Shown: positions 7,644 to 14,924, counted from the first letter of the stretch. The stretch is 27,732 nt of DNA from an uncultured Lachnospiraceae bacterium (GCA_910578715.1 CAJTRL010000051.1:1-27732), one strand, 5' to 3'. Numbers and translations: made by a program. The notes: generated by a model not told the origin, from the letters alone.

Positions 7644-9128
7644 TCAAACCTCCTCCCGCTCGGGTTCCTGATATTTTCTAATTACAAAGTGCATACATGT
7701 GCCTTCGCCTTCTTTACTTGTGGCCCAGATATAACCGCCATGGTCTTCGATGATTTTCCGGACAATGGAAAGGCCGATGCCGCTGCCTCCCTGTGAGGAA
7801 TTTCTGGAAGCGTCTGTCCGGTAAAACCGTTCAAAAATATTGGGTAAATCTTTGGGTGCGATTCCTTTTCCGTTATCCTCTATTTCAACGCGAATGGAAT
7901 CCACTTCATCCAGAATCCGAATATCGATAATGCCGCTTGCTTTATCCAGATATTTTACGCTATTGCCAATAATATTGTTGATAACCCTTTTTAACTGTTC
8001 CGGGTCTGCAATAATCTGTGTTTCCGGCGACACAAGGTCTTCATAATTTAACTGGATATTCTTGGACTCCAAATCAAGCCCGACCTCTTCCACGCAGTCC
8101 CCGAAATACTCCGCCACATTGATACGGTGGAAATTATAGGGAATCCGGTTATTGTCGATGCCGGAATAAATGGTCAGCTCATTGATGAGTCTGTCCATGT
8201 CGTTCGCCTTATTGTAAATGGTCTTAATATATTTATCCATTTTCTCCGGCGTATCGGCCACCCCGTCCATAATGCCTTCCACATAGCCCTTTACCGCGGT
8301 AATCGGCGTTTTCAAATCATGAGAAATATTACTGATAAGCTCTCGGTTCTGCTTCTCATGCTCAAACTTTTCATCCAGCGATTCTTTCAGACGCAGCCGC
8401 ATATCTTCATAATTCCGGTACAACTCGCCGATTTCACCTTTTTCATCATTGGAAAGCCTGTATTCCAGATTTCCTTCGGCAATCTGCTGCATCGCCGTAT
8501 TTAACTGATTGACGGGCGTAAATACGCCTTTCTGAATCCACTGGGTCAGCACCATACTGGTAAAAATCAGAATCAATACAAAAGCCAGTACCATATCAAT
8601 CAGCATTTTCCGGGAAATCAGGGAGCTTACTCTTGTAATGATAAAAAGGCTTCCTTCCGCTCCGTCCCGAAAAACAAAATCCAGCTGTTTCACCAGCTTC
8701 CGCATGTCGTTATAATAGTAGCCCGTCTCCGAGTTGGGAAAATCCCGCCCATACTCCGGCAGTTTCGCAAAAATACGTTCCGCCGCCTTGAAATCCCCGG
8801 CATAATAAATTTCCTGATTTTTACGGACAATAATATAAGAAGATTTATTTTTCAATTCTTCATTCAGTTTTTCCAGATACTCCTGCTCTTCTATTCTGGA
8901 TGGCGCTTCGTTCAGTTGTTCCCGCACTTCTTCAAGAACATCCGCCGTCATCTGGTTATAATTTTCCAGCGTATAGGCAAAAGACGTATAATTATTATCA
9001 AAAGAGCCAAACTCCTGTTCCGAATTAACCATAAAAATGCCGATACACATAAAAGCGACCGCCGTCAGCAAAAGCGGAACTACAAGAATAAATATGGAAA
9101 TAACCAGTAACCGGGTTCTGAATTTCAA
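7644..9128 (-). CDS. Membrane sensor histidine kinase
   Basis: Cognate kinase of the following response regulator. From the chosen start it has 494 residues: membrane segment 1 (about 7-34), an extracytoplasmic sensor of about 135 residues, membrane segment 2 (about 173-195), HAMP, and a dimerisation domain with the phospho-accepting histidine near residue 270 in SNISHDLKTPITAVKGY. The ATPase domain has NNIIGNSVKYLD (N box), DNGKGIAP and GGSGIGLSIVRKI (G boxes). The start is uncertain. The frame is open up to 9203, but an extended -10 element at 9168-9176 suggests transcription begins near 9161, and AAAGAAGG (9138-9145) best serves the TTG at 9128; the TTG at 9137 is an alternative. The sensor domain was not assigned to a known ligand class. 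Confidence 0.93.
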   Translation of the reverse strand: MKFRTRLLVISIFILVVPLLLTAVAFMCIGIFMVNSEQEFGSFDNNYTSFAYTLENYNQMTADVLEEVREQLNEAPSRIEEQEYLEKLNEELKNKSSYIIVRKNQEIYYAGDFKAAERIFAKLPEYGRDFPNSETGYYYNDMRKLVKQLDFVFRDGAEGSLFIITRVSSLISRKMLIDMVLAFVLILIFTSMVLTQWIQKGVFTPVNQLNTAMQQIAEGNLEYRLSNDEKGEIGELYRNYEDMRLRLKESLDEKFEHEKQNRELISNISHDLKTPITAVKGYVEGIMDGVADTPEKMDKYIKTIYNKANDMDRLINELTIYSGIDNNRIPYNFHRINVAEYFGDCVEEVGLDLESKNIQLNYEDLVSPETQIIADPEQLKRVINNIIGNSVKYLDKASGIIDIRILDEVDSIRVEIEDNGKGIAPKDLPNIFERFYRTDASRNSSQGGSGIGLSIVRKIIEDHGGYIWATSKEGEGTCMHFVIRKYQEPEREEV

Positions 9129-9167
9129 AGGCTTCAACCTTCTTTCGAAAACTTCTTTCCTGATACT

Positions 9168-9176
9168 AATATACCA
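9168..9176 (-). promoter_or_regulatory. Extended -10 promoter element before the histidine kinase
   Basis: On the minus strand TGGTATATT fits an extended -10 box (TGn then TATATT). No good -35 box is present, which is usual for extended -10 promoters. It supports a kinase start downstream of 9161. Confidence 0.45.
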
Positions 9177-9245
9177 TAAATTCAGCGGATATAAATAAAA
9201 CAACTCATATAATCTTATTAAAAATTTGTAAATTTTTATTTTCTA

Positions 9246-9273
9246 TTGACTTTTCATAATACTTTGTTATACT
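9246..9273 (+). promoter_or_regulatory. Promoter of the perR gene
   Basis: TTGACT (9246-9251) and TATACT (9268-9273) are spaced by 16 bases, about 70 bases before the perR start. The palindrome at 9280-9292 begins six bases after the -10 box, where a repressor would block initiation. Confidence 0.7.
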
Positions 9274-9279
9274 GAAATC

Positions 9280-9292
9280 AGTAATCATTACT
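9280..9292. promoter_or_regulatory. Candidate PerR/Fur operator (13-bp palindrome)
   Basis: AGTAAT-C-ATTACT is a perfect inverted repeat with a single central base. This is the 6/7-1-6/7 geometry of Fur-family boxes such as the Bacillus Per box, though the bases differ from that consensus. Its place at the predicted transcription start of perR suggests self-repression. Confidence 0.55.
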
Positions 9293-9341
9293 ATTTTCTA
9301 AAAAATGGTTTTACAAATACTATTATGATATGGAGGATAAA

Positions 9342-9722
9342 TTGGCAATCAAACACAGTCGGCAGCGGCAGGTAATTAAAGACTTTTTAATGACAAGACA
9401 CGACCATCCGACCGCGGATGTCGTATATACAAATGTGAGACAGGAATATCCCAATATCAGCCTCGGCACCGTATACAGAAATCTGACATTACTGGCGGAT
9501 ATGGGAGAAATTACAAGGCTCCGGGTGGGAGACGGCGTTGACCATTTCGACGCGGACACTTCCCGGCACTATCACTTTATCTGTTCCAAATGCGGCCAGG
9601 TAATGGATTTAAAAATGGATAATATCGATGATATCGTGGACATTGCCGGATTAAACTTTAACGGAGAAATTCAGGGACACATGACATATTTTTACGGTAT
9701 CTGTGGAAACTGTAATCAGTAG
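9342..9722 (+). CDS. perR: Peroxide-responsive Fur-family repressor PerR
   Basis: A 126-residue metal-dependent repressor sensing peroxide by oxidation of iron-binding histidines. All five regulatory metal ligands of Bacillus PerR (H37, D85, H91, H93, D104) have counterparts with identical spacing: H22, D70, H76, H78 and D89. The structural zinc cysteines also match: C81, C84, C121, C124. The aspartate at position 70 favours PerR over Fur. A winged helix with ISLGTVYRNLTLLADMGEI precedes them. The TTG at 9342 is chosen because GGAGG (9332-9336) lies five bases upstream; the in-frame ATG at 9330 overlaps that site. The downstream genes are reverse rubrerythrin and rubredoxin, a peroxide-detoxifying set that PerR would be expected to control. 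Confidence 0.93.
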   Translation: MAIKHSRQRQVIKDFLMTRHDHPTADVVYTNVRQEYPNISLGTVYRNLTLLADMGEITRLRVGDGVDHFDADTSRHYHFICSKCGQVMDLKMDNIDDIVDIAGLNFNGEIQGHMTYFYGICGNCNQ

Positions 9723-9727
9723 ATATT

Positions 9728-9747
9728 TCCGGTAACCCCGGATTTTT
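9728..9747 (+). terminator. Weak terminator-like hairpin after perR
   Basis: TCCGG and CCGGA form a 5-bp stem around a 5-base loop, followed by five T. The stem is short, so some transcription probably continues into the rubrerythrin gene. No convincing separate promoter was found in 9748-9829. Confidence 0.45.
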
Positions 9748-9829
9748 CAAATGTAATTAAGATGTCGGCTCAGTGCCTTCTTCATAGAACATCTTAAAAT
9801 AAAATGTTAAAAGTAAAGGAGACAAAGCT

Positions 9830-10369
9830 ATGAAATTTGTATGTCAGGTATGTGGTTACGTTCACGAAGGAGATGCTGCTCCGGAAAAATGTCCTCAGTG
9901 CGGCGCTCCGGCTGAGAAATTCACGGCGCAGAGCGGCGCTATGGAATGGGCTGCAGAGCATGTTGTAGGCGTTGCACAGGGTTCCAGCGAAGATATTATG
10001 GCTGACCTGAGAGCAAACTTTAACGGCGAGTGCACGGAAGTTGGTATGTACCTTGCTATGGCAAGAGTTGCTCACAGAGAAGGATATCCGGAAATCGGTC
10101 TGTACTGGGAAAAGGCTGCATGGGAAGAGGCAGAACACGCTGCTAAATTTGCGGAATTACTCGGCGAAGTTGTTACCGACTCCACCAAAAAGAATCTTGA
10201 AATGAGAGTGGAAGCTGAAAATGGCGCTACCGCCGGCAAATTCGACCTCGCAAAACGCGCGAAGGCTGCAAACCTCGACGCAATCCATGATACCGTTCAT
10301 GAAATGGCCCGCGACGAGGCAAGACACGGAAAAGCATTCGAAGGTCTCTTAAAGAGATACTTCGGCTAA
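9830..10369 (+). CDS. Reverse rubrerythrin (NADH peroxidase-type)
   Basis: A 179-residue non-haem iron protein that reduces hydrogen peroxide, and probably oxygen, in the cytosol of anaerobes. The domain order is the reverse of classical rubrerythrin. A rubredoxin-like Fe(Cys)4 domain comes first, with C5, C8, C21 and C24 (VCQVCGY and KCPQCG). A four-helix di-iron domain follows, with glutamates in FNGECTEVGMYLAMARVA, WEEAEHAAKFAE and DEARHGKAF. Reverse rubrerythrins of Clostridium work with an NADH-dependent reductase and rubredoxin, and are strongly induced on loss of PerR. A rubredoxin gene follows 32 bases downstream. A strong AAAGGAG site precedes the ATG. Confidence 0.95.
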   Translation: MKFVCQVCGYVHEGDAAPEKCPQCGAPAEKFTAQSGAMEWAAEHVVGVAQGSSEDIMADLRANFNGECTEVGMYLAMARVAHREGYPEIGLYWEKAAWEEAEHAAKFAELLGEVVTDSTKKNLEMRVEAENGATAGKFDLAKRAKAANLDAIHDTVHEMARDEARHGKAFEGLLKRYFG

Positions 10370-10401
10370 AATATTATATATATTCAAAGGAGGAAACAGC
10401 T

Positions 10402-10575
10402 ATGCAGAAATATTTTTGTAATCCCTGTGGATATACTTATGACCCGGAAAAAGGCGACCCGGAACACGGAATCGCTCCGGGAACCGCTTTCGCAGATTTA
10501 CCGGATGACTGGTGCTGTCCTTTATGCGGCGTAAGCAAGAGCATGTTCCAGCCCTGCATCGACAATTACAACTAA
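10402..10575 (+). CDS. Rubredoxin
   Basis: A 57-residue electron carrier. Two iron-binding cysteine pairs are present: C6-x2-C9 in FCNPCGYTYDP and C39-x2-C42 in CCPLCG. The canonical middle region reads GDPEHGIAPGTAF followed by DLPDDW. An extra cysteine (C38) adjoins the second pair, where most rubredoxins have valine, and another cysteine (C52) lies near the end. AAAGGAGG lies about 7 bases before the ATG. It directly follows reverse rubrerythrin, so it is the likely electron donor to it, and the gene ends at a strong terminator. Confidence 0.95.
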   Translation: MQKYFCNPCGYTYDPEKGDPEHGIAPGTAFADLPDDWCCPLCGVSKSMFQPCIDNYN

Positions 10576-10580
10576 AAATT

Positions 10581-10615
10581 AAAAAAGCTGCTGCCAGATG
10601 GCAGCGGCTTTTTTA
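10581..10615. terminator. Bidirectional terminator between rubredoxin and the ECF operon
   Basis: A 10-bp stem (10586-10595 with 10600-10609, one G-T pair) with loop AGAT is flanked by six A on one side and six T on the other. It can end both the plus-strand rubredoxin transcript and the minus-strand operon, whose stop lies six bases away. Confidence 0.92.
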
Positions 10616-10620
10616 TTCTC

Positions 10621-11679
10621 TCAGGAAATTTTTTCTCCCTGAAGTTCAAACGTGATAAAAAGTTCTTCCCTGTCCGGGTCGTCTTTTATCTCTGCCCCGG
10701 CTTCCTCACAGGTCATGATTCTGCTGCTTACCAGAATATCCGCCGATTGTGTCGTACCGTCCCGATACTGAACTGTACAGGTAATGACCGTATTGCCGAG
10801 CATCCCCTGTATACCCCGGTTCATCTCTTCCAGATTATCCTCTTCTCCCCATATCATATGCTGCAGCTCCGTTTCGCCGGATAAGTGATTACAGATATTT
10901 ATCCAGGTATATTCATCCGTCTGCTTCCGGTAGTCCAGCGTAAAAGACTGATAAAAAACCGTTTCATAGTTATGCGACGCCGTTCCGGTCTCCTCATCAA
11001 AATTGCCGCCAATCATTCCGACATTTCCCGCGTTTATATCACCCTGATACCGCTGGCCGTCAATAAGAATGCTTTCCCCTTCCGGCTGTACAATCTGAAA
11101 CGCTCCCTGATTGATGCTGTATGTTACCTTCTCAATATTATTTCCCGTACAGGATAACGGCAGATTGATACAGTAATCGAGGTCGCCCTCGTCCGTGCCG
11201 CCCATTACCCAGGATTCAGCCTGTCTCCCGTTAATCTGAGAATCGTTACCGGATGGCTGCGCGTTATCGACGAGCGGAACCGGCTGCCCTTCTTCCAGCT
11301 CCGCCGCCCTTACCTGCAATGTGAACATATTGTCAATGACAGAAAGAAGGTTTTCCCCTTCCTGTTCTTCTTCGGCAAAAATATCTTCCGCTCCCGTTTC
11401 ACTCTCCGCAATATCCGTCTGCACGGGATTCCGGTACGCTTTCAGGCAGACCGCCAGGGCGACCGCTGCCGCACAGACTGCAAGGCCTGTCAGGACTTGC
11501 TTTGCCCGTACATTTCGTTTTTTCATCCGGGTTTTTCTACCGCTCTTCTTATTATTGTCCGCATCATTTTTCATGTTATTTTCCCCTTCCGTTCTAATCA
11601 TCGAAAAGGCGGTTTCTGCTTTTTTCTGAACGATTTCAGGCACATCAATATCATACAAAAAAACATTTTTTCTGCCCAT
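10621..11679 (-). CDS. Membrane-anchored protein, probable anti-sigma factor of the adjacent ECF sigma
   Basis: A 352-residue protein with a cytoplasmic N-terminus (1-about 60), one membrane segment (about 61-80, LTGLAVCAAAVALAVCL) and an extracytoplasmic region of about 270 residues. The N-terminus has a short helix of the type VPEIVQKKAETAF seen in cytoplasmic segments of Firmicutes anti-sigma factors such as the DUF4179 group. Specific family membership is not proven. The extracytoplasmic part has no motif I recognise; it contains a cysteine pair (LSCTG and ICNHLSG) and a C-terminal, beta-rich stretch. The ATG at 11679 is chosen over the GTG at 11688 because GGAAGG lies ten bases before it. 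It starts just after the sigma gene stop, the usual sigma/anti-sigma order. Confidence 0.6.
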   Translation of the reverse strand: MGRKNVFLYDIDVPEIVQKKAETAFSMIRTEGENNMKNDADNNKKSGRKTRMKKRNVRAKQVLTGLAVCAAAVALAVCLKAYRNPVQTDIAESETGAEDIFAEEEQEGENLLSVIDNMFTLQVRAAELEEGQPVPLVDNAQPSGNDSQINGRQAESWVMGGTDEGDLDYCINLPLSCTGNNIEKVTYSINQGAFQIVQPEGESILIDGQRYQGDINAGNVGMIGGNFDEETGTASHNYETVFYQSFTLDYRKQTDEYTWINICNHLSGETELQHMIWGEEDNLEEMNRGIQGMLGNTVITCTVQYRDGTTQSADILVSSRIMTCEEAGAEIKDDPDREELFITFELQGEKIS

Positions 11680-11684
11680 AGGAT

Positions 11685-12203
11685 TCACACCTTCCTTTCA
11701 ATCCCATAATAGTATCTGGCAAGTTTCGCCCGGCCCCTCTGAAGCCTCGTCTGCACCGTACTTTTTGGAATTTTTAAAATATCCGCGATTTCATGAATGT
11801 GATAACCTTCGCTATAAAATAAAGTCATTATGATACGATATTTTTCATCCAGCGACGCCAGCGCTTCCATCCATTCCACTTTATATTCATCATAAACCGC
11901 CGGTTCCTCATATTCTTCGAGACATTCCGTTTTCCGCGCCTCTTTTCTGAGCCGATAGCAGTTATGAATCAGGATTCTCGTCATCCAGGTTTTAAAATAG
12001 TTTATTTCTCTCAGCGTGCTGATTTTTTCCCAACAGACAAGTATCGTGTCCTGAATTGCATCCGCCGCATCCTCATCGTTCATCAGAATTGCCACCGCTA
12101 CTTTATACATGTCCTTCATATAAAGCTGCATTAATTCGGTAAAAGCATCCGGTTCCTTTTTCTTCGCCCTTTCGACCAGATTTTCTGTTGCCCTGACCTG
12201 CAT
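11685..12203 (-). CDS. ECF-type RNA polymerase sigma factor
   Basis: A 172-residue group 4 sigma factor. Region 2 runs from about DAFTELMQLYMKDMYKVA through DAADAIQDTILVCWEKI to the WMTRILIHNCY segment that contacts the -10 element. Region 4 has SLDEKYRIIMTLFYSEGYH followed by a helix-turn-helix (IHEIADILKIPKSTVQTRLQRG) for the -35 element. The ATG at 12203 is chosen because AGGAGGAAGG lies immediately upstream; the longer frame to 12248 has no such site. It is followed by a one-span membrane protein that is probably its anti-sigma factor. The target promoter sequence is unknown, and no duplicate of the operon's own promoter was found elsewhere. Confidence 0.95.
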   Translation of the reverse strand: MQVRATENLVERAKKKEPDAFTELMQLYMKDMYKVAVAILMNDEDAADAIQDTILVCWEKISTLREINYFKTWMTRILIHNCYRLRKEARKTECLEEYEEPAVYDEYKVEWMEALASLDEKYRIIMTLFYSEGYHIHEIADILKIPKSTVQTRLQRGRAKLARYYYGIERKV

Positions 12204-12264
12204 GAAGCCTTCCTCCTGTGCGCACAGTAGATTTGTATGGTTTTTCAACCTTTAGAGCGTCCTC

Positions 12265-12293
12265 TGTATATTAGATAATCTTTCTATTCAAAA
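12265..12293 (-). promoter_or_regulatory. Possible promoter of the ECF operon
   Basis: On the minus strand TTTTGA (12288-12293) and TATACA (12265-12270) are 17 bases apart. The -35 box is poor, so an ECF-type or other sigma may be used instead; the call is tentative. Confidence 0.3.
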
Positions 12294-12333
12294 AATCCCA
12301 TTAAATTTTTTTGTTCTATATATTTTACCATAC

Positions 12334-12369
12334 AAAAACAGTGAAGCGGTTTTTCTTCCGCTTCACTGT
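12334..12369 (-). terminator. Terminator of the HD-acetyltransferase-HAD operon
   Basis: A perfect 12-bp stem (12338-12349 with 12358-12369) has an 8-base loop and a run of about five T on the minus strand. It begins eight bases after the stop of the HAD gene. Confidence 0.9.
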
Positions 12370-12376
12370 GATTTTA

Positions 12377-13051
12377 TTACGGTATAAATAGCTTTCCCAC
12401 AAATCTGTCTCCATCCTGCGATATGTCCCGTTTAGTTAAAACAGATAACAGGTCGGCGGGCCTTTCCAAAAGATAATCTGCCCTTATGTGCCTGTTATGA
12501 CTGCCCCATACCGCCAGCGCAAAATCAATTCCCGCGTTTTCCGCACATTTACTGTCATATTTGCTATCTCCGATATAAAGCACTTTCCTATGGTCTGTTT
12601 TTGATAACTCCACATATTTCAAAAGCGGTGCGGCATTGGGTTTATGCTCCTTTGTATCGTCTGCACATATGATTGTTTCAAAATATTGGCTGATACCAGA
12701 CTGGCAAAAATCATGTTCATATTCTTTCCATGTCTTTGAGGTGACAATCCCCATTTTGCAATCCAGTCTCAGAAGATTTTTCAATAGTCCGGGTATTCCG
12801 TCAAATACTTTAACGGTATCTGCATATTTACACATATTTTTATCCCATAATTCTATCGCATAAGAAATGTCTTTTATATCAAGTTCTTTCAAAGCGTCTG
12901 TCCCGGTAATCCCCAATGCAAATTTTAGTTCAGAGCATGGTATCTCTTTCCCGGACAATGCTCTTATCGTTTCCTGTAAGGAATGTAAGATAGCGTATTC
13001 CGTATCGGTCAGAGTACCGTCAATGTCAAAAACGATATGCTTATATTTCAT
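12377..13051 (-). CDS. HAD-superfamily phosphatase (phosphoglycolate phosphatase/PpaX-like)
   Basis: A 224-residue hydrolase with the HAD nucleophile motif near the start, VFDIDGTLTDTE (D9 nucleophile, D11 acid/base), a helical cap (about 20-85), motif II in MGIVTSKTW, motif III lysine in KEHKPNAAP and motif IV in YIGDSKYDSKCAENAG. This fits the PGP/PpaX subfamily acting on small phosphates; the substrate is not predictable. The ATG at 13051 has a GGGAAAGG site upstream and lies inside the last codons of the acetyltransferase gene (11-base overlap), so the genes are translationally linked. It is the last gene of a three-gene operon. Confidence 0.92.
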   Translation of the reverse strand: MKYKHIVFDIDGTLTDTEYAILHSLQETIRALSGKEIPCSELKFALGITGTDALKELDIKDISYAIELWDKNMCKYADTVKVFDGIPGLLKNLLRLDCKMGIVTSKTWKEYEHDFCQSGISQYFETIICADDTKEHKPNAAPLLKYVELSKTDHRKVLYIGDSKYDSKCAENAGIDFALAVWGSHNRHIRADYLLERPADLLSVLTKRDISQDGDRFVGKLFIP

Positions 13052-13643
13052 ATTGCCGCCTTTCCCTGTCTGTATCAAAACAGCGTATCACTCTGCATGG
13101 ATTCCCCACTGCAACACAATTTGACGGGATGGAGCGGTTTACCACACTTCCGGCCCCTATCACACTGTTTTCCCCTATGGTGACTCCCGGCAGAAGAATA
13201 CAGCCGCCCCCAATCCAGACATTATTTTTTATCTCTATCGGACGTGCATAGGTTCTAAAAAATGTTGTCCGGCGTTCTCTCCAATCCGGCACAAGTCTTT
13301 CCTGTGGCAGAACCGGATGGGAAGAAGTATAAATCTGCACGTTTGATGCAATCAAAACCCTGTCGCCAATACGGATAGGTTTATTATCTACGAAAGTACA
13401 GTTCATGTTAATTATCACATTATTTCCCAAAAAAATATTTTTCCCGTAATCACAGTGAAAAGGTGTGTCAATTGCCACATTTTCCCCCATTTCGCCCAAC
13501 AGCTCATAAAGAATGGCATTCCTTTTTTCCGTATCTTCATAATCAGAAAAATAATATTCTCTCGTTAATTCCCTTGCGTGGGAAATCCTCTTTAACGTAT
13601 CACTGTCCGCAGTTTCCAAAAAATCACTTGCTTCGTAATACAT
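13041..13643 (-). CDS. Sugar/maltose O-acetyltransferase (LacA/Maa-like, left-handed beta helix)
   Basis: A 200-residue acetyl-CoA-dependent transferase of the hexapeptide-repeat family. After an N-terminal helical region with the Mac domain, imperfect hexapeptides run from GKNIFLGNNVIINMNCTFVD through IRIGDRVLIASN to VWIGGGCILLPGVTIGENSVIGAGSVV. The catalytic histidine is probably H109 in YTSSHPV. Relatives acetylate maltose, galactosides or other hydroxyls in the cytosol; the natural acceptor is unknown. A GGAGG site precedes the ATG, which is 12 bases from the HD gene stop. It is the middle gene of the HD-acetyltransferase-HAD operon. Confidence 0.92.
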   Translation of the reverse strand: MYYEASDFLETADSDTLKRISHARELTREYYFSDYEDTEKRNAILYELLGEMGENVAIDTPFHCDYGKNIFLGNNVIINMNCTFVDNKPIRIGDRVLIASNVQIYTSSHPVLPQERLVPDWRERRTTFFRTYARPIEIKNNVWIGGGCILLPGVTIGENSVIGAGSVVNRSIPSNCVAVGNPCRVIRCFDTDRERRQYEI

Positions 13644-13655
13644 AATAGCCCTCCT

Positions 13656-14255
13656 TTAGCGAAAACTGTTTTCCACAACGCCCGGCAGCAATGTATATAT
13701 AGAACAGCCAATTTGTTGTTCAAACATTTTTTTAATCTCTAAAATCTTTTTCCACCTGTCTATTGTCGCCGGGTGAACGCCGTACCGTATTGTCACGTCT
13801 ACAAATCTCTTTTCCAAAAAGCAGAACCCCGTGGGCACTGCCAATGCGTCACATAATTGCACCAGACGGTCATAATCATCATATACCGCATTTGCGACAA
13901 ATTCTTTCATAAACAGGTAATCCTCATCACTGACATCAAACTCTCCGATAGAAGTATCAATATCCTGTATCATAAATGCGTGGGATATACATATCTGCGC
14001 AGCTTTTTCCCATCCGCGTTCCATACAGTAACGATAGCCGTCTATCAGATGCTTTTCCGAGCTCACTCCGGCATAGCGTCCAATATCGTGTAACAGCCCA
14101 AAAAGATATGCCTGTTCAGAAGATAAATTTTTACAATGCAATGCAATATTTTTACAGGCTTCGGCTACATACCGGGAATGGTCTGCCCATGGCCCCGGAT
14201 TAGATTCTGACGCTTCTTTTAATGCCAGTTCCACAGTCTGAATGTTAAACTCCAT
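13656..14255 (-). CDS. HD-domain metal-dependent phosphohydrolase
   Basis: A 199-residue HD-domain protein. The metal-binding set is H26 (WADHSRYV), H56-D57 (LLHDIGRYAG), then a histidine in ICISHAFM and an aspartate in LVQLCDALAVP. This suits a small nucleotidase or phosphohydrolase rather than a cyclic-di-GMP phosphodiesterase, because no GYP motif is present. The C-terminal third (about 145-199) is helical and not recognised. AAAGGAG lies 6 bases before the ATG. It starts a three-gene operon, and immediately upstream on the same strand is a terminator hairpin. Confidence 0.9.
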   Translation of the reverse strand: MEFNIQTVELALKEASESNPGPWADHSRYVAEACKNIALHCKNLSSEQAYLFGLLHDIGRYAGVSSEKHLIDGYRYCMERGWEKAAQICISHAFMIQDIDTSIGEFDVSDEDYLFMKEFVANAVYDDYDRLVQLCDALAVPTGFCFLEKRFVDVTIRYGVHPATIDRWKKILEIKKMFEQQIGCSIYTLLPGVVENSFR

Positions 14256-14269
14256 TTGAAACTCCTTTC

Positions 14270-14305
14270 AAAAAGGCGGGGCTGGCGAATAAACCTTCCA
14301 GCCCC
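14270..14305 (-). terminator. Terminator after the 79-residue protein gene
   Basis: On the minus strand GGGGCTGG and CCAGCCCC form a perfect 8-bp stem around a 12-base loop, followed by GCC and five T. It lies 27 bases past the small gene stop and within 20 bases of the HD gene start. Confidence 0.85.
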
Positions 14306-14335
14306 ATTATGATGAAATATTTACAGCCCAATCAA
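14306..14335 (-). promoter_or_regulatory. Possible internal promoter of the HD operon
   Basis: On the minus strand TTGATT (14330-14335) and CATAAT (14306-14311) are 18 bases apart. The -35 box overlaps the TGA of the small gene. The predicted start falls within the first arm of the terminator, so transcripts from here would escape it. Confidence 0.4.
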
Positions 14336-14571
14336 CAATCCCCGGCATAGTATGAAACAATGCTCATGTAGTCCGCCGGATTAGGGATTTCTAAAACAAT
14401 CCGCAGACAGTTTTTGTTTTGGCGGTACTGCCGCCACAAACTGTCCTGTATCTTTTCTTCCCCATTGATGTTCCGTTTTTTACTGTCCGGGCAGAGCATA
14501 TTTACTTTCCCGGTACAGGCATTGACCGTATTCAAAAAATTTTTCATGTCCAGAATGTTCAGTTTTACCAT
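14332..14571 (-). CDS. Small conserved protein of unknown function (79 residues)
   Basis: The ATG at 14571 is chosen because a strong AGGAGGTGG site lies 7-10 bases upstream; the longer frame to 14670 runs through the promoter and lacks a site. The product is a soluble, mixed-charge protein beginning MVKLNILDMKNFLNTVNACTG and ending PADYMSIVSYYAGDC. It has three cysteines and no membrane segment. Similar short proteins occur in gut Lachnospiraceae, some carrying a misleading poly-A polymerase label, but I do not recognise a function. It has its own -10 element, an operator-like repeat and a terminator, which argues for a real single-gene unit. Confidence 0.7.
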   Translation of the reverse strand: MVKLNILDMKNFLNTVNACTGKVNMLCPDSKKRNINGEEKIQDSLWRQYRQNKNCLRIVLEIPNPADYMSIVSYYAGDC

Positions 14572-14587
14572 CTTGAATCCACCTCCT

Positions 14588-14604
14588 GTAAATGACGGAT
14601 TTAC
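14588..14604 (-). promoter_or_regulatory. 17-bp inverted repeat beside the small gene's ribosome site
   Basis: GTAAAT and ATTTAC (6 bp, 5-base spacer) lie directly upstream of the AGGAGG site on the transcript. It could be an operator or an mRNA hairpin that affects ribosome access. Confidence 0.4.
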
Positions 14605-14616
14605 TTTACAGATATT

Positions 14617-14622
14617 ATTATA
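14617..14622 (-). promoter_or_regulatory. -10 element of the small gene
   Basis: A perfect TATAAT on the minus strand about 46 bases before the ATG. No good -35 box was found at 16-18 bases, so a second regulator or another sigma factor may be involved. Confidence 0.45.
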
Positions 14623-14757
14623 ACGCAAGGAATTATGGGATAATATTTTATTTCTGCCTTGTTTTATCACTATTCTGCCATTTCTACATTTTGTATATCA
14701 TCACAGATTACTACTTTGAGCAATAACATTTATATCACCAGCTTCTCATTTTCTCAG

Positions 14758-14776
14758 ATATATTATTTTAATATAT
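14758..14776. promoter_or_regulatory. AT-only inverted repeat upstream of the MATE promoter
   Basis: ATATATTA-TTT-TAATATAT is a perfect 8-3-8 repeat ending 21 bases before the MATE -35 box. It may bind a regulator or simply reflect AT-rich DNA. The rest of 14623-14757 shows no gene or clear site. Confidence 0.35.
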
Positions 14777-14797
14777 GGCATGGCTCCACGGCATATC

Positions 14798-14826
14798 TTG
14801 AAAATACTTTTCATGTAAAATATAAT
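14798..14826 (+). promoter_or_regulatory. Sigma-A promoter of the MATE exporter gene
   Basis: TTGAAA (14798-14803) and a perfect TATAAT (14821-14826) are exactly 17 bases apart. This gives a leader of about 105 bases before the start codon. Confidence 0.8.
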
Positions 14827-14847
14827 ATTAAGGAAAGATTCCCAATA

Positions 14848-14924
14848 GTGCCTTTCTCCGGCACATGAAACAGAACGGAACAGAGATTTTTCAACTTTTA
14901 ATTTGAGTGTCTGCTGAATCAGAC
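14848..14924 (+). other. Leader of the MATE gene with two small hairpins
   Basis: The leader holds GTGCC/GGCAC (14848-14864, 7-base loop) and GTCTG/CAGAC (14909-14924, 6-base loop), the second ending 4 bases before the GGGAG site. No known riboswitch consensus was recognised. It could tune translation, but the stems are short. Confidence 0.35.

Noticed and set aside
7644..9203. Full-length sensor kinase starting at 9203
   Set aside because: The start would be a TTG upstream of the probable transcription start; a ribosome site fits 9128 better.
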